From the NCBI GenBank assembly GCA_964242945.1, contig CAXTCF010000022.1, forward strand, positions 1 through 35,212: a stretch of DNA of 35,212 bases, in the 5' to 3' direction. Shown here in pieces: positions 1-7,846 of the stretch. This DNA comes from Mesorhizobium_B sp964242945 (GTDB lineage Bacteria > Pseudomonadota > Alphaproteobacteria > Rhizobiales > Rhizobiaceae). Numbering within the stretch: the stretch's first letter is position 1; each line of letters starts with the position of its first letter. Below the pieces are notes generated by a model. The model saw only the letters and a program-made list of their open reading frames with translations. It ran no database searches and was not told where the DNA came from. A program made the position numbers and the translations under genes.

Positions 1-495
1 TGAGCCGCGTCGCTTTCACCAAACTTACACAGCTATCTTCGCCATCAGTGTTGCTTCGTAGCCAACATTCCCGAGTTCCGCTTCGGGCTACTTGCGAAGT
101 CACGTAGGTCAACCGCTGCGTCCGCTTTGACTGGTTGGGCACCGAACGCCGCCAGTCTCCTCTCGGCCCCAAACACGACATTCCAAGCCTGCTGCGGGGA
201 AGATCGTTTCTGGCGCATGCAGGTATTTGCGTGAGCTTGTGAAACCGCACACCGCAGTCGAAGATCGCGCGTGATGGCGGCTCAACCACTGGCCAGACGC
301 ATATCCTCGACCGCGGCTGAGCGCTTTAATGTTTGAGACGGACCTGAGCTTGAGCCCAACCAGAGGAAATCGTATTGGCCGGAACACCTGCTCTTACAGG
401 TTTGGGGTTGAGCCTCGAGCCCGTCCCCAGCTTTTGCGACCTGTTGCCGGGCATCGACCGAGAGCGCGTGCGACGCCGCAAAGGAGACGACTCCC
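1..495. other. Left-edge non-coding stretch upstream of the aminotransferase
   Basis: I find no reading frame here that looks like a real protein; the open frames are short, of mixed composition and on the opposite strand. The only functional signal I can support is at the right end, where an AGGAGA Shine-Dalgarno-like run near 480-486 precedes the ATG at 496. The stretch probably holds the aminotransferase promoter and may include decayed sequence. Confidence 0.5.
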
Positions 496-1662
496 ATGAC
501 CGCCTTACTGCCGAATATCGATCCCGACGGCCTCCTGGAATACTCCGTGGTCTTCACCGATCGCGCGCTCAACCACATGTCAGCTACATTCCAGGGCGTG
601 ATGCGCGATATTTCCCAGACGTTGCGCACCGCCTACAATGCACGGGAGGCGGGCGACGGTGTCGCGCTGGTGCCAGGCGGCGGCACGTACGCCATGGAGG
701 CCGTGGCGCGCCAGCTTGCGCATGGCGCGAAGGTGCTGATCATCCGCAACGGCTGGTTCTCCTACCGGTGGACGCAGATATTCGAAGCTGGCGCCATTCC
801 CGCCGCGAGCTTCGTCCTGAAGGCGCGCCAGAGCCCCCCGGAGACGGGAGCGCGCCGGCCGCCCTTCCAGCCGGTGCCGCTTGACGAGGCGGTGGCCGCC
901 ATCGAAGCCGAGCGGCCGGACCTCGTGTTTGCGCCGCACGTGGAAACCGCTGCCGGCATCATACTGCCAGACGAATACATGAAGGCCGTCGCCGACGCTG
1001 TGCACCGGGCCGGCGGCCTCTTCGTGCTCGATTGCGTGGCTTCGGGCAGCGTCTGGGTCGACATGAAGGCTGTCGGCGTCGACGTGTTGATCACGGCGCC
1101 GCAAAAGGGTTGGAGCGCATCGCCCTGCAGCGGCATCGTCATGCTGAGCGAGGCTGCCAAGGCCAGGGTGAAGGCCAGCACCAGCTCCTCCTTTGCCTGC
1201 GACCTGAAAAAGTGGCTAGAGATCATGGAGGCATACGAGACGGGCGGCTACGCCTACCACGCCACCATGCCCACGGACTCCCTGCGCGACTTCCGCGACG
1301 CGATGCACGAGACGCAGGCAAGGGGCTTTGCCGACGTGAAGGCAGCCCAGGTCGCGCTCGGCGCCCGCGTGCGCAGACTCCTTGCCGATTATGGATTTTC
1401 CACCGTCGCCGCAGAGGGCTTCGAGGCGCCCAGTGTAGTTGTCTGCTACACGGACGATCCCGGCATCAAGTCGGGTGCCAAGTTCGCGGCCGCCGGTCTG
1501 CAGACCGCCGCCGGGGTACCGTTGATGTGCGACGAGCCAAGCGACTTCCAGACGTTCCGCATCGGCCTGTTTGGCCTCGACAAGCTGGCGGACATCGACC
1601 GCACGGTGGGCAACCTCAACGAAGCCCTGGACCAAGTCCTGGGTACCGCGAACGTACGATAA
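496..1662 (+). CDS. Class V PLP-dependent aminotransferase (alanine/serine-glyoxylate aminotransferase-like)
   Basis: A 388-aa cytosolic fold-type I PLP enzyme, normal length for class V aminotransferases of the alanine-glyoxylate / serine-glyoxylate group. The N-terminal half has a glycine-rich cofactor-binding stretch (VPGGGTYAME, about residues 56-65). A conserved aspartate lies in VLDCVASGS. The Schiff-base lysine is probably Lys204 in the APQKGW context. The C-terminal part matches the small domain, with a conserved arginine in FRIGLFG. The start is supported by AGGAGA about 10 bases upstream. It lies upstream of a GntR-NanEK-ABC amino-sugar unit but is separated from it by about 650 bp of degraded DNA, so a shared pathway is only possible. 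The substrate cannot be read from the sequence: transamination of glyoxylate or another 2-oxo acid is inferred from the family. Confidence 0.9.
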   Translation: MTALLPNIDPDGLLEYSVVFTDRALNHMSATFQGVMRDISQTLRTAYNAREAGDGVALVPGGGTYAMEAVARQLAHGAKVLIIRNGWFSYRWTQIFEAGAIPAASFVLKARQSPPETGARRPPFQPVPLDEAVAAIEAERPDLVFAPHVETAAGIILPDEYMKAVADAVHRAGGLFVLDCVASGSVWVDMKAVGVDVLITAPQKGWSASPCSGIVMLSEAAKARVKASTSSSFACDLKKWLEIMEAYETGGYAYHATMPTDSLRDFRDAMHETQARGFADVKAAQVALGARVRRLLADYGFSTVAAEGFEAPSVVVCYTDDPGIKSGAKFAAAGLQTAAGVPLMCDEPSDFQTFRIGLFGLDKLADIDRTVGNLNEALDQVLGTANVR

Positions 1663-1664
1663 CC

Positions 1665-2058
1665 GTGAGCCAGCCGGCGCCCAGCGCTTCAAGGATCCGT
1701 TCGGCCGCCAAAAGGTACCTTCCATTTCATGAAGCGATGATGGCGGCCGCCGGTGAGATCCAAGCGCACCTGCGCACCATACCCCCTTGGCACGGTGATT
1801 GGTCCGTCATCGAGCCTCTCGTCGAGGCACCGCCCCGATCGTATTGGCTTGGTTTGTCACCGCCACGCACACTGCGCGCCTGGCTGCAGCGTGCCGCGCT
1901 GGAGTTTTTCCGCGAACGTGGCTACGACCGGACCACAGCCGCCGAAATCGCTGCGCGCAGGCGTGACGAAGCGTACATTCTTTCGCCTGAGCTGCCTGTC
2001 GGCGATGGCTAGCTGGGCGCAATGCCGCAGGTCGGCTTACTGGAATCACTGCAAATGA
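1665..2058 (+). pseudogene. Degraded TetR-family regulator remnant
   Basis: A GTG at 1665 opens a 115-codon frame to 2012. Its first half is unfamiliar. From about 1870 it encodes the start of a TetR DNA-binding domain (AALEFFRERGYDRTTAAEIAAR). Near 1958 the recognition helix continues only in the +1 frame (AGVTKRTFFR, about 1957-1986). The TetR pattern therefore needs both frames, a single-base frameshift in the helix-turn-helix. After FFR the similarity stops, and no ligand-binding domain follows before 2311. I read this as a truncated, frameshifted regulator gene. Basis: sequence seen directly plus the TetR HTH consensus. The first 60 codons could belong to something else. Confidence 0.5.
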
Positions 2059-2242
2059 CCGCGCAAGGCGGAAGCCTTGAGGCATGACGATGGCAGCTCC
2101 AACATCAGGCAAGAATGGCGATGTCAGAAATGCTCACCACTGATGCCAAATTGCCAGACGAAAGGCATCTAACCAAGTTGTCGAATCAGGGCATCCGGAG
2201 CTCTCACATCCTCGTGCTGGTCATGCAATGCTGCAGAGCGTA

Positions 2243-2258
2243 ATACCAGTTATGGCAT
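2243..2258. promoter_or_regulatory. Candidate GntR operator upstream of the regulator gene
   Basis: Imperfect palindrome ATACCA-N4-TGGCAT about 50 bases before the gntR-type start. The ATACCAG core recurs in inverted form at 3057-3088, between this regulator and nanEK. Recurrence at both ends of the regulator gene suggests autoregulation and control of the catabolic operon. The operator role is inference. Confidence 0.4.
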
Positions 2259-2310
2259 TGGGGTGATCGCCTGCTCGTGTATGTCTAGCCGTGCTTTCCG
2301 GAGATAATGC

Positions 2311-3057
2311 ATGCCTCAATTGCTGTTGGAACTCATAGGCAGGGAGTTCCAATGCCGGACAGTGGAGGCGCCTCTCTACCAGAGGCTGAAAGCAGCTATC
2401 GAAACACCGATCCTGGCAAACAGGCTGAAGGCTGGTGAACACCTGCCGGGCGAGCGCGCCATCGCGGAGGCGCTGAACCTGTCCCGCGTGACCGTGCGAA
2501 AAGCTCTTTCCCTGCTTCAGGAAGAGGGGCTGCTCACACGCAGGCATGGCTTCAGAACGGAAGTGGGATCACGCGTTCAGAAGTCGCTATCGACCCTGAC
2601 AAGCTTCTCCGAGGACATCCGCGGAAGAGGCATGAAACCCGGATGCATCTGGCTGTCGAAGCAGGTCAGCCGGCCCACACCCGACGAGATGATGGCGCTT
2701 GGGATCGCTGGCGATGCAGCAGTGTTGCGCATGAAGCGCGTACGGACTGCCGATGGCTTGCCGATCGCGGTGGAAGTAGCTGCCGTGCCGCAGCGCTTTC
2801 TTCCGACGCCTGACCTTGTTGATGGGTCTCTCTACGAAGCATTGGCCGAGCGCGGGTTTCTCCCCGTGCGTGCGGTACAACGCATGCGTGCCCGCGCAGC
2901 CTCTCCTGAGGATGCGCGGCATCTCGAGTGCACCGCCGGCGACCCCATTCTGCTGACGGAACGCCGTTGCTTCCTCGCTGATGGGCAGACGGTCGAACAC
3001 TGCGAAACGACCTACAAGGGCGACATCTACGACTTCGTGTTCGAGCTGCGTCGATAA
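2311..3057 (+). CDS. GntR-family (HutC/UTRA) transcriptional regulator of the amino-sugar operon
   Basis: 248 aa. Residues about 20-85 form the winged helix-turn-helix: PLYQRLKAAIE, then LPGERAIAEALNLSRVTVRK as recognition helix and LLTRRHG in the wing. Residues about 100-240 form a UTRA ligand-binding domain of the HutC/NagR type, ending in the usual ETTYKGDIYDFVFELRR-like strand. GGAG at 2300-2303 supports the ATG at 2311. UTRA regulators of this class usually sense a phosphorylated sugar or pathway intermediate. Standing immediately upstream of nanEK and a sugar ABC transporter, it is probably the local repressor, with ManNAc-6-P or GlcNAc-6-P as likely effector (inference). Its stop codon (TAA, 3055-3057) overlaps the candidate downstream operator. 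Confidence 0.9.
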   Translation: MPQLLLELIGREFQCRTVEAPLYQRLKAAIETPILANRLKAGEHLPGERAIAEALNLSRVTVRKALSLLQEEGLLTRRHGFRTEVGSRVQKSLSTLTSFSEDIRGRGMKPGCIWLSKQVSRPTPDEMMALGIAGDAAVLRMKRVRTADGLPIAVEVAAVPQRFLPTPDLVDGSLYEALAERGFLPVRAVQRMRARAASPEDARHLECTAGDPILLTERRCFLADGQTVEHCETTYKGDIYDFVFELRR

Positions 3058-3088
3058 TACCAGTTGGAGGCTGGTTGCCATCTGGTAT
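3057..3088. promoter_or_regulatory. Candidate operator between gntR-type gene and nanEK
   Basis: Perfect 7-base inverted repeat ATACCAG (3057-3063) / CTGGTAT (3082-3088) separated by 18 bases. Its core also occurs at 2243. It overlaps the regulator stop codon and the possible ATG at 3087 of nanEK, so bound repressor would block transcription entry or translation start. Function is inferred from position and symmetry. Confidence 0.45.
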
Positions 3089-4697
3089 GGATTGGTTACG
3101 CTGCCGCCAGTTCGGAGGTGGCTTGTTGCAGCGCGAAGATCTGCCCTCTGGCCTCGTTGTCTCGTGCCAGCCCGTGCCAGGCGGCCCGATGGATGCCGCA
3201 TCCTTTGTGGTCGGCTTCGCCCAGGCAGCCGTGGCGGCAGGAGCTGTCGGCCTGCGTATCGAGTCCGCCGCCTATCTGGCTGCGGTACGATCGCATGTGA
3301 ACGTGCCGATCATCGGCATCGTCAAGCGCGATCTTCCCGACAGTCCGGTGCGCATCACCCCTTTTCTTGAGGACGTCGCGGCCCTTGCCGATGCCGGCGC
3401 CGACATCATCGCCTTCGACGCGACGGACCGGGCGCGCCCGGTCAGCGTGGAAGCGTTGACGGAAGCCATTCGGGCAAGCGGCCGGCTTGCAATGGCCGAT
3501 TGCGCCTGCCTGGACGACGCGCGCCGCGCCCTTGAGATCGGGGTGGATTTCGTCGGCTCCACGCTTTCCGGCTATACCGGCGGGCATGAGCCTGTTGAGC
3601 CGGATCTCGCCCTTGTCCGTGCGATGCGCTCGCTCACGCCCTTCGTGCTCGCCGAGGGCCGGGTCCGCACGCCGGAACAGGCACGGGCCGCAGCGGTCGC
3701 TGGAGCGCATGCGGTAGTCGTCGGCTCCGCGATAACACGCACGGAGCACGCGACCGGCTGGTTCAGCGAGGCAGTTGCAAGTGCTGCCACAGCTGCCGGT
3801 CATGAGGCAGTTCTCCGTGTTCTGGCCATCGACATCGGCGGCACCAAGACGGCCGTAGCGCTCGTCGAAGGCGAGCGGATCGTCCGAGAAGCCGAATTCG
3901 CCACTGCGCGAGAAACCGGACCTGAGGCGTGGCTGAGCGCCGTCGCAGACGCCTCGCGCGGTTGGCCGGAGCACTTCGGATCGGTCGGCATCGCCGCAAC
4001 CGGTGTGATCCGCGATGGCCGCTGGTCGGCGCTCAACCCGCAAACTCTGCCGATCCCGGCAGACTTTCCCCTGGTCGAACGCGCTTCATCCCTGTTCGGC
4101 GGCAAGCCGACAGTCGCGGTCAACGATGCGCAGGCGGCCGCCTGGGGTGAGTTCCGCGCTGGTGAAGCGGAAGGCGACTTGGTGTTCCTGACTGTTTCCA
4201 CCGGCATCGGCGGTGGCATTGTCGCAGGCGGCAGGCTCCTGGAGGGCATGGCGGGCAGCTTCGGCCTGGTGCGCGGCATTGCGACGGCCGGCGGACCACT
4301 GGAAGACGAAGTGTCTGGCCGATGGATCGCGCTACAGGCGAGAGAGGCCGGACACGATGCCGACGCGGCGGGCGTGTTTGCGCAGGCTCGTGCCGGACAA
4401 GCCTGGGCGACAAGCATCGTGAGGCAATCCGCACAGCGCATCGCAGCACTTTGCCGCGACATTCAGATGATGTTCGATCCCGGCCGCATCGTGATTGGCG
4501 GCGGCATCGGCCTGGCCTCGGGCTTTCTCGACGCCATACGCGCGAACCTGTCCAACGTCGATCCGCGTTTGAGACCAGTGCTCCAATCAGCCCGCCTGGG
4601 AACGCGGGCAGGCGTGCTGGGCGTAGCCGACCTCGCATTGCCGCGGCACGTGAACACAAACAACATCGCAGCAATCAACGAAAGGGAACAGCGATGA
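3087..4697 (+). CDS. nanEK: Bifunctional N-acetylmannosamine-6-phosphate 2-epimerase / N-acetylmannosamine kinase (NanE-NanK fusion)
   Basis: About 536 aa with two enzymes in one chain. Residues about 20-235 match NanE: SCQPVPGGP, the catalytic-lysine strand IIGIVKRDLPDSPVRIT, DIIAFDATDR, STLSGYT and VVVGSAITR. From about residue 245 a ROK-family kinase begins, with phosphate loop DIGGT (249-253), VNDAQAAAWGE holding the probable catalytic Asp347, and STGIGGGIV. Together they would phosphorylate ManNAc and epimerise ManNAc-6-P to GlcNAc-6-P in the cytosol. The ROK zinc motif (GH followed by CxCGxxGC) is absent: the equivalent region reads FGLVRG then GGPLEDEVSG without cysteines. The start is uncertain: TTG 3075, ATG 3087, or TTG 3126 with GGAGGTG at 3114-3120. 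The stop overlaps the next gene by ATGA. Confidence 0.9.
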   Translation: MDWLRCRQFGGGLLQREDLPSGLVVSCQPVPGGPMDAASFVVGFAQAAVAAGAVGLRIESAAYLAAVRSHVNVPIIGIVKRDLPDSPVRITPFLEDVAALADAGADIIAFDATDRARPVSVEALTEAIRASGRLAMADCACLDDARRALEIGVDFVGSTLSGYTGGHEPVEPDLALVRAMRSLTPFVLAEGRVRTPEQARAAAVAGAHAVVVGSAITRTEHATGWFSEAVASAATAAGHEAVLRVLAIDIGGTKTAVALVEGERIVREAEFATARETGPEAWLSAVADASRGWPEHFGSVGIAATGVIRDGRWSALNPQTLPIPADFPLVERASSLFGGKPTVAVNDAQAAAWGEFRAGEAEGDLVFLTVSTGIGGGIVAGGRLLEGMAGSFGLVRGIATAGGPLEDEVSGRWIALQAREAGHDADAAGVFAQARAGQAWATSIVRQSAQRIAALCRDIQMMFDPGRIVIGGGIGLASGFLDAIRANLSNVDPRLRPVLQSARLGTRAGVLGVADLALPRHVNTNNIAAINEREQR

Positions 4698-6028
4698 AGA
4701 GGAATGGGAACTTGCTTGCCGCGGCTTTGGCGGCGCTGCTTGCCGGGCTCGCTATGCCGCGTGCGGCGAACGCTACCGTGACGGTGCTGGGTTGGCCGGG
4801 CGGATCAGAGGAGACGGCGTTGCGCGCGGCGGTGGACGCCTACAACAAGCGCACCGAAACGACTGACGCCGACAAGGTCGAACTTCTGTTCTTCAATCGC
4901 GAGGGCTTCTTCGACAAGCTCCAGGCAGACATGGCGGCCGGCTCAGACGCTTTCGATGCCAACCTCGTCGCCACTTACTCGATCGGCCGCTATGCGCCCT
5001 ACATGGATCCGGTCGATCTCGGGCCGGACGCGGCCAAGGTGTACGGCGAGGCCGTGCTCAAGACCATGCAATTCCAGGGCAAGCAGTATGGCGTGCCGAC
5101 CGATCTGTCCTTGCACTTCATGTATTACCGCAAGGACTTGATGGACGCATTGATGAAGGACGACGCTGCCAAGGCGAAATACGCGGAGATCGCCAAGGCC
5201 CAACTCGGCAAGGACTTGGCGCCAAAGGACCCGAACAGCTGGACCTGGGATGATTGGGCCGCGACCGCGCTCTACTTCTCCAAGTCCGTGAACGGCGACA
5301 GCCCGGTGCGATACGGTACCGTCCTCCAGATGAAGAACCTCCTGTTCAACATGATGGTGTTCCAGTCGCTGCCGCGCGCCTACGGCGCAAACTGGACCGA
5401 CGATGCCGGCAACGTGACGGTCGACTCTTCCGCCTACCGGACCGGCCTGGAGCTATACAAGAAGCTCTACGACGCCGGCGCCTCGCCGCGCGATTCGCTC
5501 TCATACGAATATGCCGAAACCAATGCTGCCTTCGCCGCCGGCCAAGCCGCAACCGCCCTGCAATGGAACGCAGCCGCGGCAGATCTGACCAACGCCGACA
5601 AGTCGCCCGCGGTGGCAAGCGTCACCGGCATCGTCGCGCCGCCTGCCGGGCCGAACGGCCGCGCCGACCACATCCACGGACTTGGCCTCGGCCTCAATAA
5701 AAAGGCAAAGAACAAGGAAGGCGCGCAGAAATTCCTGCGCTGGCTGGCGACGGAGGATGCGGCGCTGCTCTACGCCCGCAGCGGCGGCTCGCCGGCACTT
5801 GCTCCCGACGTGGTCGCCAAGGTCGCCGCGGAGCGCCCCGACCTCGTCAAGCTTGGCGAGTTCGCGGGCAAGTACGGCTACGTCATGAACGGCGCCACCT
5901 CTGCCAACGCTTTGCCGGTCTACGAGCTCCAGGCCAAGGAGTTCACCGGCTACTGGTCAGGCGGGCAGAGCCTGGACGAGGCGCTGGCCAAGACGAAGTC
6001 CGGCATGCAGGACCTGTTGAAGAAATAG
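4694..6028 (+). CDS. ABC transporter sugar-binding protein (CUT1 family, extracellular family 1)
   Basis: 444 aa, normal for family 1 solute-binding proteins. Residues 1-27 are a Sec signal peptide (MKRNG, hydrophobic core LLAAALAALLAGLA, likely cleavage after ANA). The mature part shows typical features: VTVLGWPGGSEE, a VPTDLSLHFMYYRKDL hinge segment, WTWDDW and an LQWNAAAADL ligand-pocket region. It starts by ATGA overlap with nanEK, so translation is coupled and the ligand is presumably ManNAc, a sialic acid or another amino sugar (inference from context). Two permease genes follow after a gap containing N bases. The periplasmic location is secure; the exact ligand is not. Confidence 0.9.
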   Translation: MKRNGNLLAAALAALLAGLAMPRAANATVTVLGWPGGSEETALRAAVDAYNKRTETTDADKVELLFFNREGFFDKLQADMAAGSDAFDANLVATYSIGRYAPYMDPVDLGPDAAKVYGEAVLKTMQFQGKQYGVPTDLSLHFMYYRKDLMDALMKDDAAKAKYAEIAKAQLGKDLAPKDPNSWTWDDWAATALYFSKSVNGDSPVRYGTVLQMKNLLFNMMVFQSLPRAYGANWTDDAGNVTVDSSAYRTGLELYKKLYDAGASPRDSLSYEYAETNAAFAAGQAATALQWNAAAADLTNADKSPAVASVTGIVAPPAGPNGRADHIHGLGLGLNKKAKNKEGAQKFLRWLATEDAALLYARSGGSPALAPDVVAKVAAERPDLVKLGEFAGKYGYVMNGATSANALPVYELQAKEFTGYWSGGQSLDEALAKTKSGMQDLLKK

Positions 6029-6146
6029 TCGGGGCGCTGGCCGGGGGCGGGGCCGGGCGCAACCCCCCGCCCCCCCGGGCCGCGGGGGGNNNNNNNNNNG
6101 CGCCCGCGCGTCACAACACGCGCGACGCCCGTGCACTCGTGATCAC
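6029..6146. other. Extreme-GC spacer with scaffold gap
   Basis: The spacer between the binding-protein and permease genes starts with dense G/C homopolymer runs (6040-6089) and continues as ten N (6090-6099). The G- and C-runs are complementary and could form a strong hairpin of the kind often found after binding-protein genes, which lowers permease expression and protects the upstream mRNA. The N run marks unresolved sequence, so the true spacer length is unknown and the first permease lacks a visible Shine-Dalgarno. Confidence 0.6.
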
Positions 6147-7013
6147 ATGGCGGTCTTAAGCAAGCGAGACGGGCGGCTGTTCCTTTCGCCCCTGGCAGGA
6201 TTCCTCCTGTTGTTCCTGGGCTTCCCCGCCTTGGTCAACTTGGTTTACTCCGTTTCGGACGTGACCTTCGAGACGCTGCGCGCTCCGCGTTTGAGCGGAT
6301 TTGGAAACTACCTGGCGGTGCTATCGGACACGGAGTTCTGGGGCGCGGCGTTGTTTTCCCTGCGCTTCGGCCTGCTGACCGCATTCGCCGAGTGCCTGAT
6401 CGGCCTGTTCCTGGCGGTGTTCCTCGCGCCGCTGATCGCCAAGCGGCCGGTGCTGCTCGCGCCCCTGATGCTGCCGCTGATGGTCGCGCCGGCCATGGTC
6501 GGCCTGATGTACCGGCTCGTGCTGCACGAGTTCGCCGGCCCGGTGCCCTACTATCTCTTCGAGTGGTTCGGCGACAGCCCTGCCTTCCTGAGCCCGGCCA
6601 ATGCGTTCCGGACCCTGGCAACGGTGGAGGTACTGCAATGGACGCCCTTCGCCTTTCTGCTCTTCTACGCCGCCTACATCGCGGTCCCCGATGCGCTGCG
6701 CGAGGCTGCGGCGCTTGATGGCGCGGGCCCCCTTGCGGTTCTCCGCTGGATCGAGCTGCCCCTGATGCTACCCACCTTGGTGATCGCTTTCTTCATCCGC
6801 TTCATCGACGGCTTCCGGGTGTTCGACAACATCTACGCGCTGACGGGGGCCGGGGCTGGCGGCTCGACCACGTCCATGTCGATGTTCGTCTACCAAGCCT
6901 TCTTCAAGGACGGCGCGATCGGCGTTGCTGTTGCCGCATCTGTTCTCCTGTTCCTGGCATCGCTGCTCCTGCTGACCGCGATCAACCGTCTTGCGCGGTC
7001 GAGGCAAGCATGA
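6147..7013 (+). CDS. ABC transporter permease, MalF/UgpA-type
   Basis: 288 aa, six predicted membrane segments starting with PLAGFLLLFLGFPALVNLVY. The cytoplasmic EAA loop that docks the ATPase is clear at about residues 186-205 (EAAALDGAGPLAVLRWIELP). It partners with the following MalG-type permease; the genes overlap by ATGA at 7010-7013. With the upstream binding protein it would import an amino sugar across the inner membrane. No Shine-Dalgarno is obvious before the ATG at 6147, and the scaffold gap is only about 48 bases upstream, so the N-terminus deserves caution. Confidence 0.92.
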   Translation: MAVLSKRDGRLFLSPLAGFLLLFLGFPALVNLVYSVSDVTFETLRAPRLSGFGNYLAVLSDTEFWGAALFSLRFGLLTAFAECLIGLFLAVFLAPLIAKRPVLLAPLMLPLMVAPAMVGLMYRLVLHEFAGPVPYYLFEWFGDSPAFLSPANAFRTLATVEVLQWTPFAFLLFYAAYIAVPDALREAAALDGAGPLAVLRWIELPLMLPTLVIAFFIRFIDGFRVFDNIYALTGAGAGGSTTSMSMFVYQAFFKDGAIGVAVAASVLLFLASLLLLTAINRLARSRQA

Positions 7014-7840
7014 CGCGCGTTCTCGGCGCCTTCCGCTGGATCGTCTTTGCGGCCGCCGCGTTGGCAATGAACCTTCCCGTCATCGTCACGCTGATCACAT
7101 CCTTCAAGAGCGCGCGGGAGCTTTCGGTCAATCCCGGTCTGACCGTCTCCGCGCCGACGCTTGCCAACTACGCGACCGTTCTCCTGCAAACGGACCGCTT
7201 CAACATCTATCTCTACCTCTTGAACAGCGCCGCGGCGGCCTTGATCGGTACGATCCTGGCGATCCTGCTTTGTCTTCCCGCGGCCTACGCGGTGGCGCGT
7301 GGTGCGACAGGCCGACGCCTGCTCCTGCCCCTAGTCGTCAACCTGCGCGCGGTGCCGCTGATCATCTTCGCGATCCCGCTCTACATGATGTACCAGTGGC
7401 TCGGCCTTCTCGATACGAGGCTGGGGCTGGGCCTCATCCTGGCGATCGTGAATATCCCCCTCGCGCTGGTCATCCTGGTCAACGCGATAAACGAGATCAC
7501 CCCGGAACTGGACGAAGCCGCCCTGATGGACGGCGCTCCGCCGTGGCGGGTCATGCTGACGATCGTCCGGCCGGTGATCCGCCCTGCGCTGGTGACGACC
7601 TTCATCTTCGGCTTCATCACCGCCTGGAACGAGTTCCTGTTCGGGCTGATGCTGACCACAGCGCGCGCAGTGCCGACCACGGTCGGCGCTTCGTTCTTCT
7701 TTGCAGCGAGCGGCGGTGGCGTGCAGTGGGGCGTAGCATCCGCGGTGATGATCCTGAGCGCGCTCCCGCCCGTGCTGCTCGGCATGATCATGTACCGTCA
7801 GATATCGGGATCTCTGACCGCCGGAGCCGTGAAGGGCTAG
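7010..7840 (+). CDS. ABC transporter permease, MalG/UgpE-type
   Basis: 276 aa with six predicted membrane helices. The EAA docking loop is at about residues 168-187 (DEAALMDGAPPWRVMLTIV), and the C-terminus LTAGAVKG is the usual end of this family, so the protein looks complete. It is translationally coupled to the preceding permease. The stop codon is formed exactly at the junction with the IS630 element: T and A come from the TA target, and the G is the first base of the element. No ATP-binding subunit follows; either a shared MsmX/UgpC-type ATPase is encoded elsewhere, or downstream genes were lost or moved at this insertion point. Confidence 0.92.
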   Translation: MTRVLGAFRWIVFAAAALAMNLPVIVTLITSFKSARELSVNPGLTVSAPTLANYATVLLQTDRFNIYLYLLNSAAAALIGTILAILLCLPAAYAVARGATGRRLLLPLVVNLRAVPLIIFAIPLYMMYQWLGLLDTRLGLGLILAIVNIPLALVILVNAINEITPELDEAALMDGAPPWRVMLTIVRPVIRPALVTTFIFGFITAWNEFLFGLMLTTARAVPTTVGASFFFAASGGGVQWGVASAVMILSALPPVLLGMIMYRQISGSLTAGAVKG

Positions 7841-7846
7841 AGTCTG

